From Bacillus cereus group sp. RP43 (GTDB lineage: Bacteria; Bacillota; Bacilli; Bacillales; Bacillaceae_G), in NCBI RefSeq assembly GCF_040459645.1, contig NZ_JARVHQ010000002.1, positions 248,001-312,000 on the forward strand: 64,000 bases of DNA. The letters are read 5' to 3'. The notes under the pieces are model-generated. The model made no database searches, was not told the DNA's origin, and saw nothing but the letters and a program-made list of their open reading frames with translations. Positions within the stretch are counted from its first letter, which is position 1, and each line of letters begins with the position of its first letter. Below, piece after piece: positions 52,715 through 62,317 of the stretch. A program made the position numbers and the translations under genes.

Positions 52715-53137
52715 TTAATGATTTTGATACGTTTCCTTCAAAAAACTTACAGATTGTTTGATTAGCGCTTTTAGAACATTACTATCAATGTCTGCTATTT
52801 TATTTATATAAATACACGATTTTCCAGAGGTGTATTTTCCAAAGCTTTTTAATAGTTCCTCTCGCTTAGGATCACCTGCTGCAAAATATAGACTAATTTT
52901 AGCTTTTCTCGGAGAAAAGCCTACTAATGGAGCATCTCCCTCATGACCAGATACATACTTATAATGGTATGTTCCAAAGCCGATAATACTTGGTCCCCAC
53001 ATTTTTGCTGTATAGCCTGTTGTTTCAGTAAATATATCTAATAATTGATATGCGTTTTCTCGTTTTTTAAGATTTTCAACACTTTCAATAAATTCAATTA
53101 CACTATTGTTAGTTTCTTTTGTTTTAAGTTTGTACAT
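52715..53137 (-). CDS. DUF1801 family protein
   Basis: 140 residues after AAAGGAGTG. The order TAKMWGPSIIGFGTYHYKY, VGFSPRKAKISLYFA, LLKSFGKYTSGKSCIYINKIADID is typical of DUF1801 (YdhG/FrataxiN-like fold) proteins. Their function is not settled. Single gene; no operon. Confidence 0.85.
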   Translation of the reverse strand: MYKLKTKETNNSVIEFIESVENLKKRENAYQLLDIFTETTGYTAKMWGPSIIGFGTYHYKYVSGHEGDAPLVGFSPRKAKISLYFAAGDPKREELLKSFGKYTSGKSCIYINKIADIDSNVLKALIKQSVSFLKETYQNH

Positions 53138-53392
53138 ATTAATATCACTCCTTTTTAGATATAGTTTTCATAACATATATAATTATAATATAGGGCTCAT
53201 CATACAAGTCTCTCAACTTTAAAATGCTAACTGATTCCTTTTTTATCTTTCTGTCCATTATGGGGAATAAAGATAATTGAATCACTTAAAATCCACGTAT
53301 TGCTGAATTTTTGATATTAATAATAAATACGGTACGTGAAATTTTTAACTCTAACATCACTGGAGCACCCCTTATCTCATCCATGTATGTAT
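53138..53392. other. short intergenic region
   Basis: Holds the promoter of the DUF1801 gene. A weak IS231-end-like run (GGGCTCATCATACAAG then TCTCTCAACTTTAA) at about 53193 may be another worn terminal repeat. Confidence 0.35.
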
Positions 53393-53581
53393 TTATTTAC
53401 TCAACTGATGCTCAACTACCCTATATGTCATCCTCCACACGTTCCGTAACGTTTCTTGAAACCAAGCTAATTCTGGACTTTCTTTGATTTCTTGAACCAT
53501 TTTCCGCTGCTTGCCCTTATCCGTTTCATTCAGCGCTTCTTCCTTCCGTTTTACCTGTTCTTCTGTTTTTTCAATAACCAT
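53393..53581 (-). CDS. 62-residue charged helical protein
   Basis: After GAGGTTAGGAT, an ATG at 53581 opens a frame rich in Glu, Lys and Arg (MVIEKTEEQVKRKEEALNE), followed by a more hydrophobic tail (LAWFQETLRNVWRMTYRVVE). Probably a small helical cytoplasmic protein of plasmid or phage type; no family recognised. Confidence 0.5.
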   Translation of the reverse strand: MVIEKTEEQVKRKEEALNETDKGKQRKMVQEIKESPELAWFQETLRNVWRMTYRVVEHQLSK

Positions 53582-53682
53582 TATCCTAACCTCGCTTTCT
53601 ATTCAAAGGATTATTTTGTTTTAATTCCATTTACTATTTGCTAAAATTCAGTAAAAAACATCATGTTAATAAAAGGGCAATC

Positions 53683-53958
53683 ATGAAACATACTATAAAC
53701 TTGTGGTCTTTTATTTTTTCATTTATTTGTGTTGGTTTACTTATCCTATACTTTGAAAATGAATCTATTAATACAGCGATGAATTGGAGTTCTACCGACC
53801 CAATAAATTTTTTACTGATATTAACAGCTTGGACCTACGTTGGTGGTCTTATAGGAATGAATACGCCAACTACTGCAAAAACAACGAATAAAAATATAAT
53901 TACAATCACACTTGCATTGTTCTTACTTTTTGTACTTAATATTAATAGTGTGTTTTAA
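53683..53958 (+). CDS. small membrane protein with three helices
   Basis: The ATG at 53683 follows AAAAGGGC; an earlier TTG at 53638 lacks a ribosome site. 91 residues with hydrophobic stretches at about 7-26, 44-63 and 73-88 (LWSFIFSFICVGLLILYF; FLLILTAWTYVGGLIGM; IITITLALFLLFVL). It resembles unnamed B. cereus-group small membrane proteins. Function unknown. Confidence 0.5.
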   Translation: MKHTINLWSFIFSFICVGLLILYFENESINTAMNWSSTDPINFLLILTAWTYVGGLIGMNTPTTAKTTNKNIITITLALFLLFVLNINSVF

Positions 53959-54077
53959 GTATCTTTAATCGAACCGTAATTAGTAAATTTATTTTTTGAT
54001 TTAAATGAAACAAAATCCAATATTCCGTCAATACTGTAGACAACCCATTTCTTAACCAAATTCCATTAGTGGAGCAG

Positions 54078-54263
54078 TTAGCTTTTGCTAGCTGCTCTTT
54101 TTATGAAACCATGGTAAAACATTCTTCTCGATACAATGCTCGTTGCAAATATCCCGTTTCTACAAGCACCTCCTTTTTTATATAAAATCGCCTTATATTT
54201 TTGACCTAATGTTAATTCAGCATAATTGTTATGCCATTTTGGATATATAACTTCCATATCCAT
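54078..54263 (-). pseudogene. small hypothetical gene, probably frameshifted
   Basis: A strong AAAAGGGGGAATGG leads into MEVIYPKWHNNYAELTLGQKYKA, a natural SH3-like small-protein start. After the poly-A tract near 54177 the composition becomes odd in this frame, whereas the next frame reads VLVETGYLQRALYREECFTM to a stop. A one-base slip in the A-tract is likely. Confidence 0.45.
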
Positions 54264-54363
54264 TCCCCCTTTTCTACAAAATGAAATTTTTATTAAAACA
54301 ATACTTCTTTATTTCTCAATATAAAGAATCTAGAATTTTCACTAACAAACATGTAATATATGA

Positions 54364-54437
54364 GCAAAGAGTAAGGTAAGAGTTACTCTTTGCCATTTTA
54401 GGAGAGGATTTGCTATACATAGCAAGTCCTCTTTTGT
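54364..54437 (+). ncRNA. two consecutive hairpins, possible small RNA or attenuator
   Basis: GCAAAGAGTAA pairs exactly with TTACTCTTTGC (54364-54393), and seven bases later GAGGATTTGCTA pairs with TAGCAAGTCCTC followed by TTTTG (54403-54437). Such a pair with a terminal U-run could be the end of a small RNA. There is no gene just upstream on the plus strand to need two terminators. Confidence 0.35.
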
Positions 54438-54488
54438 TTTGATAAACCCTCACTAGTTACGATAGGTGAAATTTTGAAGTTATCTCCA

Positions 54489-54545
54489 TCTTTTCCCCCG
54501 CTTAACACTGTACGTGCGACTTTCACCGCATATAGCGTCCCATCT
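54489..54545 (-). mobile_element. group II intron 3'-end stub (domain V)
   Basis: Leftward, GCTATATGCGGTGAAAGTC then GCACGTACAGTGTTAAGCGGGGG is the classic group II domain V shape (usually GAGCCGTATGCG-TGAAAGTCGCACGTACGGTTC). It is followed by a purine-rich end. No reverse transcriptase or domain I-IV is recognised upstream, so this is an orphan 3' fragment. Confidence 0.6.
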
Positions 54546-54728
54546 TCTCCTTTTATACTACCGCAACTAGATTACAACCAAATGTTGTTACTACAGATAT
54601 TATAAACCATATACATAACCCTATAGGAACTAGAACTACTACTACGCAACCAAGGTTAGGAAGGTTACTTTGAATAAACTCAAACTTTTTGGTTTCAATT
54701 TTCATTCTGGATCAAAAATAAATATAAA

Positions 54729-54770
54729 AAGATAAGCACATCTTGTTATAAAAACAGATGTGCTTATCTT
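54729..54770 (-). terminator. terminator of the surface adhesin gene
   Basis: AAGATAAGCACATCT and its exact inverse AGATGTGCTTATCTT flank 12 bases; A-run on the left and T-run on the right. Confidence 0.8.
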
Positions 54771-54777
54771 TTAATTT

Positions 54778-57700
54778 CTATGCATTTTTACGTTTTAAGA
54801 ATATTACTCCACCAACTAGCAACAACAACGCTCCCGCTGCAATAGAGACCCAACTTGTAAGGTTAGTACCTGTTTGAGGTAACAATCCAATTTTAGATTC
54901 ACTTTCTTTCTTAGGTTGTGGTTTTTCTGATGTTGGAGTGTTTTTATCTGGTTGCGGCTGTTCTGGTTTAGGTTGTTCCGGTTTTACTTCTTTAAATTTC
55001 ACTGTTTGGCCCTTATCTTTGATGTCCACGTGAATAGCTACCAAGACATTATCTTGATACAATTCTTCAAATACTACCACTTCTTTACCTTGTAATGCAG
55101 AAGCATTAAATGTGAAATCGAGTGTGATAGAACCATTTTTCTCTTTTGCAGTAAACTTAGATTCTACTGTTACTTCTTTACCATCAACTAATAATGGCTT
55201 GTTTGTTGCTTTATCCATTAGTTTACCTTTTACAACGTACTCTTTACCAACAATCAAGTCTTTGTATTCCACTTTATCTTGGATTGTTACAGATTTAGAA
55301 GCGTCTAACTCTTTAGAACCATCCACCTTGTTTGTAGCTGTTGTTTTAATGGAAGGTTCTACAAATCGAACTGTTTGACCTTTGTCGTTAATATCAGCAT
55401 GTGTTGCAATTACTTGCCCTTCATGTAATAAGTCTTCAAACACTACTACTTCTCTTCCCTGCTGTTCAGCGCCAACTAAAGTAAAGTCTAATGTTACAAA
55501 ACCATTCTTTTCTTTTGCAGTAAACTTAGTCTCAGCTGTTACTTCTTTACCATCAATTAATAACGGTTTGTTAATAGCCTTGTTCATTAGTTTACCTTTT
55601 ACAGTGTACTCTTTACCAACAACTAAGTTAGTATACTCTACTTTATCTTGGATAGTAATAGAATCGTTTGCATGAATCTCTTTTCCACCATCAGCTTTGT
55701 TTGTAGCTGTTGTTTTTACTGATGGCTTAACAAACTTAACTGTTTGACCTTTGTCGTTGATATCAGCATGTGTTGTAACAATTTTTCCGTCTTTCAGTAC
55801 ATCTTCGAATACTACTACTTCTTTTTCTTCTAAGCCAGTTGCATCAAATGTGAAGTCTAATGTAATAGAACCATTTGCTTCTTTTGGTGTAAACTTAGTT
55901 TCAGCTGTTACTTCTTTACCATTTACAACTAATGGTTTATTAGTTTCTTTATCCATTAATTTACCTTTTAAAGTGTACTCTTTACCTACTTGTAGGTCTT
56001 TGTATTCCACTTTATCTTGGATTGTTACAGACTTAAAAGTGTGCATTTCTTTTGTACCATCGGTTTTATCAGTAGCTGTTGTTTTTACTGATGGAATCTT
56101 TTCATCTTTGACAATATGTTTAATGATTTGACCATTCTCTTTGATCTCAAAAGAGAACGTTTCTTCATTTAATACATAACCTTTTGGTGCAACAGTTTCC
56201 TTATATGTATATTTTCCAAATGGTAACTTTTCAAACTTCGCGATACCTTTATCGTCTGTTTTTCCTTTTACTACTTCTTTCCCTGCTTCATTATAAATTG
56301 TAAACTCTGTATTTGGAAGTTTGTTGTTTCCATCAGCTACATCAACTTTTGTAATTTCTAGATCACCTTTAATAAGATGATTGACTGCCAATAGCTCAAT
56401 AATTTTTCCGTGTTCCTTTATTTCGAACACAATTGGTTCTGTAATAAGAACATAACCATTTGGAGAGGCCTTTTCTACAAATGAATATTTACCATACGCT
56501 AAATCTTTGACGTTAACTTCACCATTTTTATCTGTCTTATATTCTCCAATTACTTTCCCACTTGCATCTTTTAGCTCGAATACTGCACCTTCTAATTTCT
56601 TGCTGATATCTTCATTATCTACTTTTAGTAATTTTACACTACCTTTCACTTCGGTATTTTCCACTGTAAAAGTAAGTGTTTTATTGTGCTCTTTAATTTC
56701 AAAAGGATACTTTGTTTTATTTCCAATATATCCATTAGGTGTTTTTGTCTCTACGAAATAATACTTACCATACGTAAGACCTTCAACGTTTGCAATTCCA
56801 TTTTCTTTTGTTACTACTTTTTTCACTTCTTTTCCATCTTCAGTGAAGACTGTGAATTCAACATTTGGTAAAACCTTACCTGAATCACTAAGTTTTTTAA
56901 TTTCGATGTTACCTTTTACTTTGTTGTTTACTACTTGAACAGCTCCTGTTTCCCCTGTCTTAACTTCAATAGTTTGTGGTTTATCACCTGAAACATAACC
57001 TGTTGGTGCTTTAATTTCTTTTATTGTATAAGTACCAATTGGTAGGTTATTTAATTCTGCAATGCCATCAGCACCAGTAGTAATGTTTCCAACTGATTCA
57101 TTATTTGTATTAAAAACTTCAAAAACTGCACCAGCTAAAACTTCCCCATTTTCTCCAACCTTTTTAATTTTTAAAGAACCATTAGCTTCCCAATTTACTG
57201 CAAGGTCACTACTAAGCTTCTCCTCGTTTCTTTCTAGTAGTACTGTAGCATTCTGAACAGTATCAGTACCGCGATAAGCAATAGCTTGAACTTTAGTTAA
57301 ATTTGCAGCAACACTTAGATTAAATTCACCTGTTGTTGTATCTTTAGGAATTTGGATACGGAATTTTTCCCCAACTGAAAGCTGATCTTTCACTTCTCCA
57401 TTTTCACTAACAATTTTAACTCCATTAGGTGCATTTTTCGATAATACCTTATAAGAACCACTCTTAGCATTTGTTTGTACTGTGTATAGGTTTGTTTCAA
57501 AGAACTCACCTTTTAATTCTGCTTTCTGCTTTTCAGCAGGAATTACATTCATAAAGATTTCTTGTGTATCTTCACTTCTATTAGCACCATCAATAATAGC
57601 TTTAGCTGCTTTTTCAACATTCTTATTCATATGCTTTAATTCATTTACATCAAGTTGACCTAAAGCATTCCAAACAGCAAGTTGTGTTGCATAATGTGCC

Positions 57701-58035
57701 TCATTTTTATTCTCGACACCCAACTGTTCTGCACTTTTTTGTGGATAACCATTTAATAATACTCTATATACAACATTATCTGTCTTCCCCATTTCGGGTA
57801 GGTCTTCCCCATTCGGTGATTTTAATCCAAGAGTTAAGCAATAAGCAATTTGACCACTTGAATTTTTGATAATTTCAGTTCGGATATCCTTTCCTAAACT
57901 GTTGCTATAACTCCAGTTCATTGAATACTTTTCATGCGTCATTACCTCCGCACTTGCATTCGGTAGAAACACATTAAAGAATAATGCTAGTACTGATAAT
58001 AATGCAAAAACTCTTTTAACAACTCTTTTCCCCAA
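54778..58035 (-). CDS. LPXTG-anchored adhesin with thioester, CnaB/SpaA and VaFE domains
   Basis: 1085 residues from a TTG at 58035 with AGGGAGG upstream. Signal peptide to SAE. The head is a thioester domain: Cys in IAYCLTLG and Gln in HYATQLAVWNALG, whose side chains can form a bond that attacks host amines. About four SpaA/CnaB repeats follow (GSLKIKKVGENGEVLAGAVF; GNIEIKKLSDSG; GSVKLLKVDN; GDLEITKVDV), each with Lys and Glu for an isopeptide bond. Three VaFE-type repeats of about 120 residues come next (KTTATDK-DG-KE, VTIQDKVEY, KGKLMDK), then a Pro-rich wall spacer, LPQTG, a membrane helix and KRKNA. It is covalently anchored by sortase; no sortase gene is in the window. Likely a host- or matrix-attachment fibre. 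Confidence 0.92.
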   Translation of the reverse strand: MGKRVVKRVFALLSVLALFFNVFLPNASAEVMTHEKYSMNWSYSNSLGKDIRTEIIKNSSGQIAYCLTLGLKSPNGEDLPEMGKTDNVVYRVLLNGYPQKSAEQLGVENKNEAHYATQLAVWNALGQLDVNELKHMNKNVEKAAKAIIDGANRSEDTQEIFMNVIPAEKQKAELKGEFFETNLYTVQTNAKSGSYKVLSKNAPNGVKIVSENGEVKDQLSVGEKFRIQIPKDTTTGEFNLSVAANLTKVQAIAYRGTDTVQNATVLLERNEEKLSSDLAVNWEANGSLKIKKVGENGEVLAGAVFEVFNTNNESVGNITTGADGIAELNNLPIGTYTIKEIKAPTGYVSGDKPQTIEVKTGETGAVQVVNNKVKGNIEIKKLSDSGKVLPNVEFTVFTEDGKEVKKVVTKENGIANVEGLTYGKYYFVETKTPNGYIGNKTKYPFEIKEHNKTLTFTVENTEVKGSVKLLKVDNEDISKKLEGAVFELKDASGKVIGEYKTDKNGEVNVKDLAYGKYSFVEKASPNGYVLITEPIVFEIKEHGKIIELLAVNHLIKGDLEITKVDVADGNNKLPNTEFTIYNEAGKEVVKGKTDDKGIAKFEKLPFGKYTYKETVAPKGYVLNEETFSFEIKENGQIIKHIVKDEKIPSVKTTATDKTDGTKEMHTFKSVTIQDKVEYKDLQVGKEYTLKGKLMDKETNKPLVVNGKEVTAETKFTPKEANGSITLDFTFDATGLEEKEVVVFEDVLKDGKIVTTHADINDKGQTVKFVKPSVKTTATNKADGGKEIHANDSITIQDKVEYTNLVVGKEYTVKGKLMNKAINKPLLIDGKEVTAETKFTAKEKNGFVTLDFTLVGAEQQGREVVVFEDLLHEGQVIATHADINDKGQTVRFVEPSIKTTATNKVDGSKELDASKSVTIQDKVEYKDLIVGKEYVVKGKLMDKATNKPLLVDGKEVTVESKFTAKEKNGSITLDFTFNASALQGKEVVVFEELYQDNVLVAIHVDIKDKGQTVKFKEVKPEQPKPEQPQPDKNTPTSEKPQPKKESESKIGLLPQTGTNLTSWVSIAAGALLLLVGGVIFLKRKNA

Positions 58036-59067
58036 TTTTAAAACCTCCCTAGATAAAATGACCCTGATGTATTATTCAAATATTTAAAATAATCACAACG
58101 AAGATATTTCATATTATAAGACATAAAGTTACAAATATTATATTATTTTTACAAATTATTTATTTTCTCAACATCCATTACAAATTATGATATTAAAATA
58201 TATAATTTAATAAAAGTAACAATATTCGGGATACCTTAACAAAATTAGAAGCTGGGTAAAATACTAGAATAACAGTAGTTGAAGTACGGAAACGATTCTG
58301 GGTATGAAGGACCACTAAAAAGATATTTTAATATGTAAACAGATATTTTCAGCTTGAATATAAGGATTAATAATGAAATTTTATTGCATTTACACCTGCA
58401 TTGTTTATATCAAAGATAGTAAATTATGTTATTATAGGATTTTTTCTATTAGTTTACTGGAAATTTGCATTATTATGTGACAATAAATATCATTGTATTT
58501 AATATAAAATGATATAAAAAAGGGGGGTACGCAGAAAACTATCAGAACTTTCAGTCGATTATCACACTAAAATTAGTAATAAGAATATGAGTAAAAAAGT
58601 AACAACGTTATTACGAAGTTCGACTATTGGTCTAAGTATACTAGCATCTCAATCGTGACCTCTTGAATACTTTTTCGTTTTCAAATAAATTAATCTAACA
58701 AAAAAATAATAATTTTTAATTTTTTCTTTGTAATTTAATAAATTACATGTTAATATGGCGAACGCTATAAAATGGATTTCGTCATATACAATGTTTTTTC
58801 GGAATATTCACTCCAGAAAAACGTAACTATTTCAGTAATTCACTTCATGTTTTACCTATATAAGGGATACGTTCAGTTTTTTTTGTTTATAAGTAAAAGT
58901 AACTTTTTATTTCTATCTTCCTCATCGGTTCTAATATAAATAGTAAAAAAGCACTTTTTCAAGTGCCCTTCCTTTTCTTTTTTAAAGATAGAAAATCTTA
59001 TAACACCAAACACCTAGATTAAACACATTCATAATCCTGCTTACAAACTCGCAGAGAGGCATAAACT
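58036..59067. other. AT-rich intergenic region with relics
   Basis: About 1 kb. It holds the adhesin promoter, the second 26-bp dispersed repeat (58285-58310), and a short frame at 58587 that starts like a secreted protein (SKKVTTLLRSSTIGLSILAS) and then stops, a truncated signal peptide. No intact gene was found. Confidence 0.4.
58285..58310 (+). repeat. 26-bp dispersed repeat, copy 2
   Basis: TACGGAAACGATTCTGGG then TATGAAGG, one mismatch from 52648-52673. Confidence 0.6.
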
Positions 59068-60321
59068 ATGGGAATTCCTACACTATTATTAAATACCTTT
59101 ATTATTATAATTTGTATCCTTAGTTACCAAGTATTTTGGCTAGAACATAAAGAAAAAATGGCATGTAATAATATATTAATTTCTGTTCTTTCCTCCATTG
59201 CAATTATTTTTTGTATGACTTTTCCTTTTCATTTACATGCTGGGTTCATTTATGATTTACGTTTTATTCCCATCATATTAGTTTTTCTATATGGAAATAC
59301 AAAGTGCATTACTTGTATTGGAGTTTTATATCTTTCTTATAGATTTTACTTAGGTGGAAGCGGAGTTTTCCCATCATTTATTATCTTTACTATTATTTCT
59401 GTTATTACAATCACGTTTCGTTACTTATCACCTACTTTTTTCAAGGACAAGAAGATATTATTAAGCATTATACTTATTTTGATATGTACAACTTCCCTTT
59501 CTATCTGCGGTATTGTAACGCAAATAAATACAGGTGGTAAAATTGAATCTACTCTCATCGAATTTTCATTTAATTATATAGTCATAAATATTTTCACATT
59601 ATTATTATCAGTTTATTTAATAGAAGGAATGATCGAGAAATATAAAATAAAAGAAAGAATGCAAAGAGCAGAAAAATTTTATATAGCTAGCGAACTAGCT
59701 GCATCTATTGCGCATGAAATCCATAATCCACTAACCACGGTACAGGGATTCACTCAGTTATTAAATGAAAATGAAAGTTCTAAGGTACCTCAAGATAAGT
59801 ACTTGGAAATCATGTTAATTGAAATGCAACAAATACAGGCTACTATAAATAACTATTTATCTTTAACCAAACCACAAAACATTATTAAAGAGAAACTAGA
59901 TATTAATCACATTTTGAATCAGGTAATAGATACAATTTCACCACTCGCTCTATCATGGAATGTTGAATTAAAACTGAATATTACAGACTCCCTTTTTATA
60001 AATGCTGATTCTGAGAAATTAAAACTGTGTCTAACCAACATAATACAAAATGGAATTGAGGCTATGAAAAATGGTGGAGTATTACGAATAAATATACAAA
60101 AAATGAAAGATAATATTGTAATTGATATTATTGATACAGGAATTGGAATGTCTTCTCAACAAATAAAACGAATTGCTTTGCCATTTTATTCAACAACAGA
60201 AAAGGGTACTGGGCTTAGTACTATGATTGCGTACAGTATTATTAAAGAATTAAACGGAGATATAGAGATAGAAAGTGAACTAGGAAAAGGAACACACTTT
60301 TCTATCACTATCCCCTGCTAA
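59068..60321 (+). CDS. sensor histidine kinase, sporulation-kinase-like (5TM LytS-type sensor)
   Basis: 417 residues after AGAGG. Residues 1-190 form five or six membrane helices with FIYDLRFIPIILVFLYGN and YLSYRFYLGGSG, the 5TMR-LYT motif of KinB/LytS-type sensors. HisKA follows with phospho-acceptor in ASIAHEIHNPLTTVQGF, then HATPase: NIIQNGIEAM, IIDTGIGMSS, FYSTTEKGTGLS and GKGTHFSITIP. All boxes are intact. No response regulator lies next to it, so as in sporulation kinases it may phosphorylate Spo0F or another distant partner. It could modulate sporulation entry; this is inferred from the family. Confidence 0.85.
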   Translation: MGIPTLLLNTFIIIICILSYQVFWLEHKEKMACNNILISVLSSIAIIFCMTFPFHLHAGFIYDLRFIPIILVFLYGNTKCITCIGVLYLSYRFYLGGSGVFPSFIIFTIISVITITFRYLSPTFFKDKKILLSIILILICTTSLSICGIVTQINTGGKIESTLIEFSFNYIVINIFTLLLSVYLIEGMIEKYKIKERMQRAEKFYIASELAASIAHEIHNPLTTVQGFTQLLNENESSKVPQDKYLEIMLIEMQQIQATINNYLSLTKPQNIIKEKLDINHILNQVIDTISPLALSWNVELKLNITDSLFINADSEKLKLCLTNIIQNGIEAMKNGGVLRINIQKMKDNIVIDIIDTGIGMSSQQIKRIALPFYSTTEKGTGLSTMIAYSIIKELNGDIEIESELGKGTHFSITIPC

Positions 60322-60357
60322 TATAATAGAAGATTTATTTAAATGATATTATGATGA

Positions 60358-60381
60358 AGGGATAGCTATTAAGCTATCCCT
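60358..60381. terminator. hairpin after the kinase gene
   Basis: AGGGATAGCT pairs with AGCTATCCCT around TATT. The U-run is poor, so termination is uncertain. Confidence 0.45.
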
Positions 60382-60520
60382 CCTCTGCGTTTATTATTGT
60401 TACTTAATTAGAAAATCCCATTGATATTAGTGACAAAAAATGTGATGTGATTTGCAATGTTTGCACCTCAAAAGGGAACCCGTTAGTACGTAACTGCCCT
60501 CTTTTTATTACTGATTTCTT

Positions 60521-60745
60521 TTAGAATATTTCAAAGGATTCTATTTCTCTCTCATTTGATTCTTCTGACATTTTTTGAACTTCTTGTTTTACCTGTTTTT
60601 CTTGTATTGATACCTGATTATTATCAGATGTCATTTTGTATCCAAAGTAAATTACAAAAAACAAAAAAATAATTATCCAAATACATATAAACACTTTATA
60701 AGAATTTTTCACTTTATATACCTCAATCACTCTATTTAAATCCAT
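60521..60745 (-). CDS. 74-residue single-helix membrane protein
   Basis: The product has a short basic start, one strong membrane helix (VFICIWIIIFLFFVIYFGY) and an acidic, Gln/Glu/Lys-rich tail (QEKQVKQEVQKMSEESNE). The topology looks natural, but no good ribosome site precedes the ATG at 60745. Function unknown. Confidence 0.4.
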   Translation of the reverse strand: MDLNRVIEVYKVKNSYKVFICIWIIIFLFFVIYFGYKMTSDNNQVSIQEKQVKQEVQKMSEESNEREIESFEIF

Positions 60746-61655
60746 TTCGAGATTAATTTTTTAATGCTGTTATAATTACCAATCTCTTCACTTATTTCGA
60801 TACACTCATATGCAAAAGAAGCTGTACAGCAATTAGACTGAACCTTAAATATGTACTAAATTGTGTGGGAAAGGAAGTACATTTTATATAATCTCATTAC
60901 CTAAAAACCCCTAAATAGTTGGTATTCTTCTTCTTTTAAGACAGAAAGGATTTTTAATATAATGTATGACGTTATAACTCAGACTTCTTACTACACACAC
61001 TCTTACGCACATAGAAATAACGTTTCTAGTATATGATTTGTAACAAAATATAAACAGCAAGAAAATAAAATGAAACAAAAGTCACATAAAGTAATACTTT
61101 TGTAACATAAATGTAACATATAAAATTTTAACATACAATAGTTTTTTTACAGTATTTTTTATAAACATATACTCATTGAACATCCGCCTTCCTTACAATT
61201 TATCCCCAGATACTTTAAATACCGGTGCTATCCTTTCGATGTATTTTTCGAACTAGATACAGTTTTTTTATTTACTACTATTCTTAAAACTCCGTTGGTT
61301 TGTGAGCTTTCTTTTCAACCTCTCATATTTGCAACATTGTCTTTTTCATATGTCACTTATTACATAATTCCTCTAGAAATATGTGTATCCTATGCTCTCT
61401 TATAGTATCTATGCACTACAACTCAATAAATAAGCACACACTCTTCAATAGTAATCTCAAGATTCGTTCCGCTTTCATTTTCGTGCACTCTACTTTCACA
61501 CAAAGGAGAATTGAAAAATAAATAAGTGCTAATATAAGAAATATATATAATGCCATACTTCATCATTATTACATGCTTGTTTCTTTCATCTTTCACAACA
61601 AATTCTATATGATAATAGGTGCACTTCTTCTATTCATGAAGTTTTTGATGTACTA
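60746..61655. other. AT-rich intergenic region, nothing recognised
   Basis: About 900 bp without a supported gene. Several short hydrophobic frames (for example at 61573) lack ribosome sites. No element ends or RNA genes were recognised. Confidence 0.45.
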
Positions 61656-62135
61656 TTATGACTCTCTCAATTCTGTCAAAACAGTCCCTTCTTTTTTTAT
61701 TTTTTCTTTCTCAAATAGTTCTGATTTTCCCATTGATTCTTTTACCATAACTATATAACCGCCATAAGATTGTTTGGATTGTAGAGGTAAATCTTTATTT
61801 TCGATGACGGATTGTATATCAAATCTTTTTACACCAAAAAGTATACCTACTTCTGTTTCATCCATCATAGCTAAACCGCACAGTGATACTGTCGCTCGTC
61901 TCTTTGTTTTGGTTGCACAAGTCATCAGTGTATGAGCTAACTGAGCCGGACTAAGTTTTCTTCCAACATCTGTACTAATAGGAACTGCGCCTATAGCTGT
62001 AGTTCACTTACTTCCCTTAAACCGAATAAAAGTAAACGACCCTGTAAATGGATCTAGTCCATATTTTCTGCATACAAAATGGTAATATTGCCGCTTTTCT
62101 TCCTCTGTTAGCTGTGATAAATCACTATTTATCAT
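61656..62135 (-). pseudogene. broken phage-type recombination/annealing-like protein
   Basis: From an ATG at 62135 the frame reads SDLSQLTEEEKRQYYHFVCR, then KYGLDPFTGSFTFIRF, meets a stop (AAGTGA near 62010), and continues GRKLSPAQLAHTLMTCATK, TKRRATVSLCGLAMMDETEV. The GLDPF turn and the TK-KRRATLSLCGLGMLDE-type segment recall RecT/Bet-like single-strand annealing proteins or related phage proteins. The assignment is tentative; disruption is clear. Confidence 0.4.
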
Positions 62136-62270
62136 TTTAGCCAAGAAGACTCCTTCCTCAAGGAACGATTAGTGAGTAGGTGGGAGATGAATTGGCTTCG
62201 GACAAGGGATGGCAGGAAGCCATCTTAATTGTTCGACATACATAAACTGTTACTTCACTACCTATCGAAT

Positions 62271-62298
62271 GTATGTTTGTTGTATAATAGAAACATAC
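62271..62298. promoter_or_regulatory. inverted repeat ahead of tnpB
   Basis: GTATGTTT and its exact inverse AAACATAC enclose TGTTGTATAATAG, with TATAAT inside. It lies 20 bases before the tnpB start. It may be the left-end structure of the element or an autoregulatory operator. Confidence 0.5.
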
Positions 62299-62317
62299 CG
62301 AAATGGAGGTGAAATGA

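Noticed and set aside
54078..54263. Intact 61-residue gene
   Set aside because: The strong ribosome site is real, but the second half reads better in another frame after a poly-A tract, so it is listed as a probable frameshift.
55112..57256. Several rightward frames inside the adhesin gene
   Set aside because: They mirror the repetitive codons of the VaFE and CnaB repeats on the other strand.
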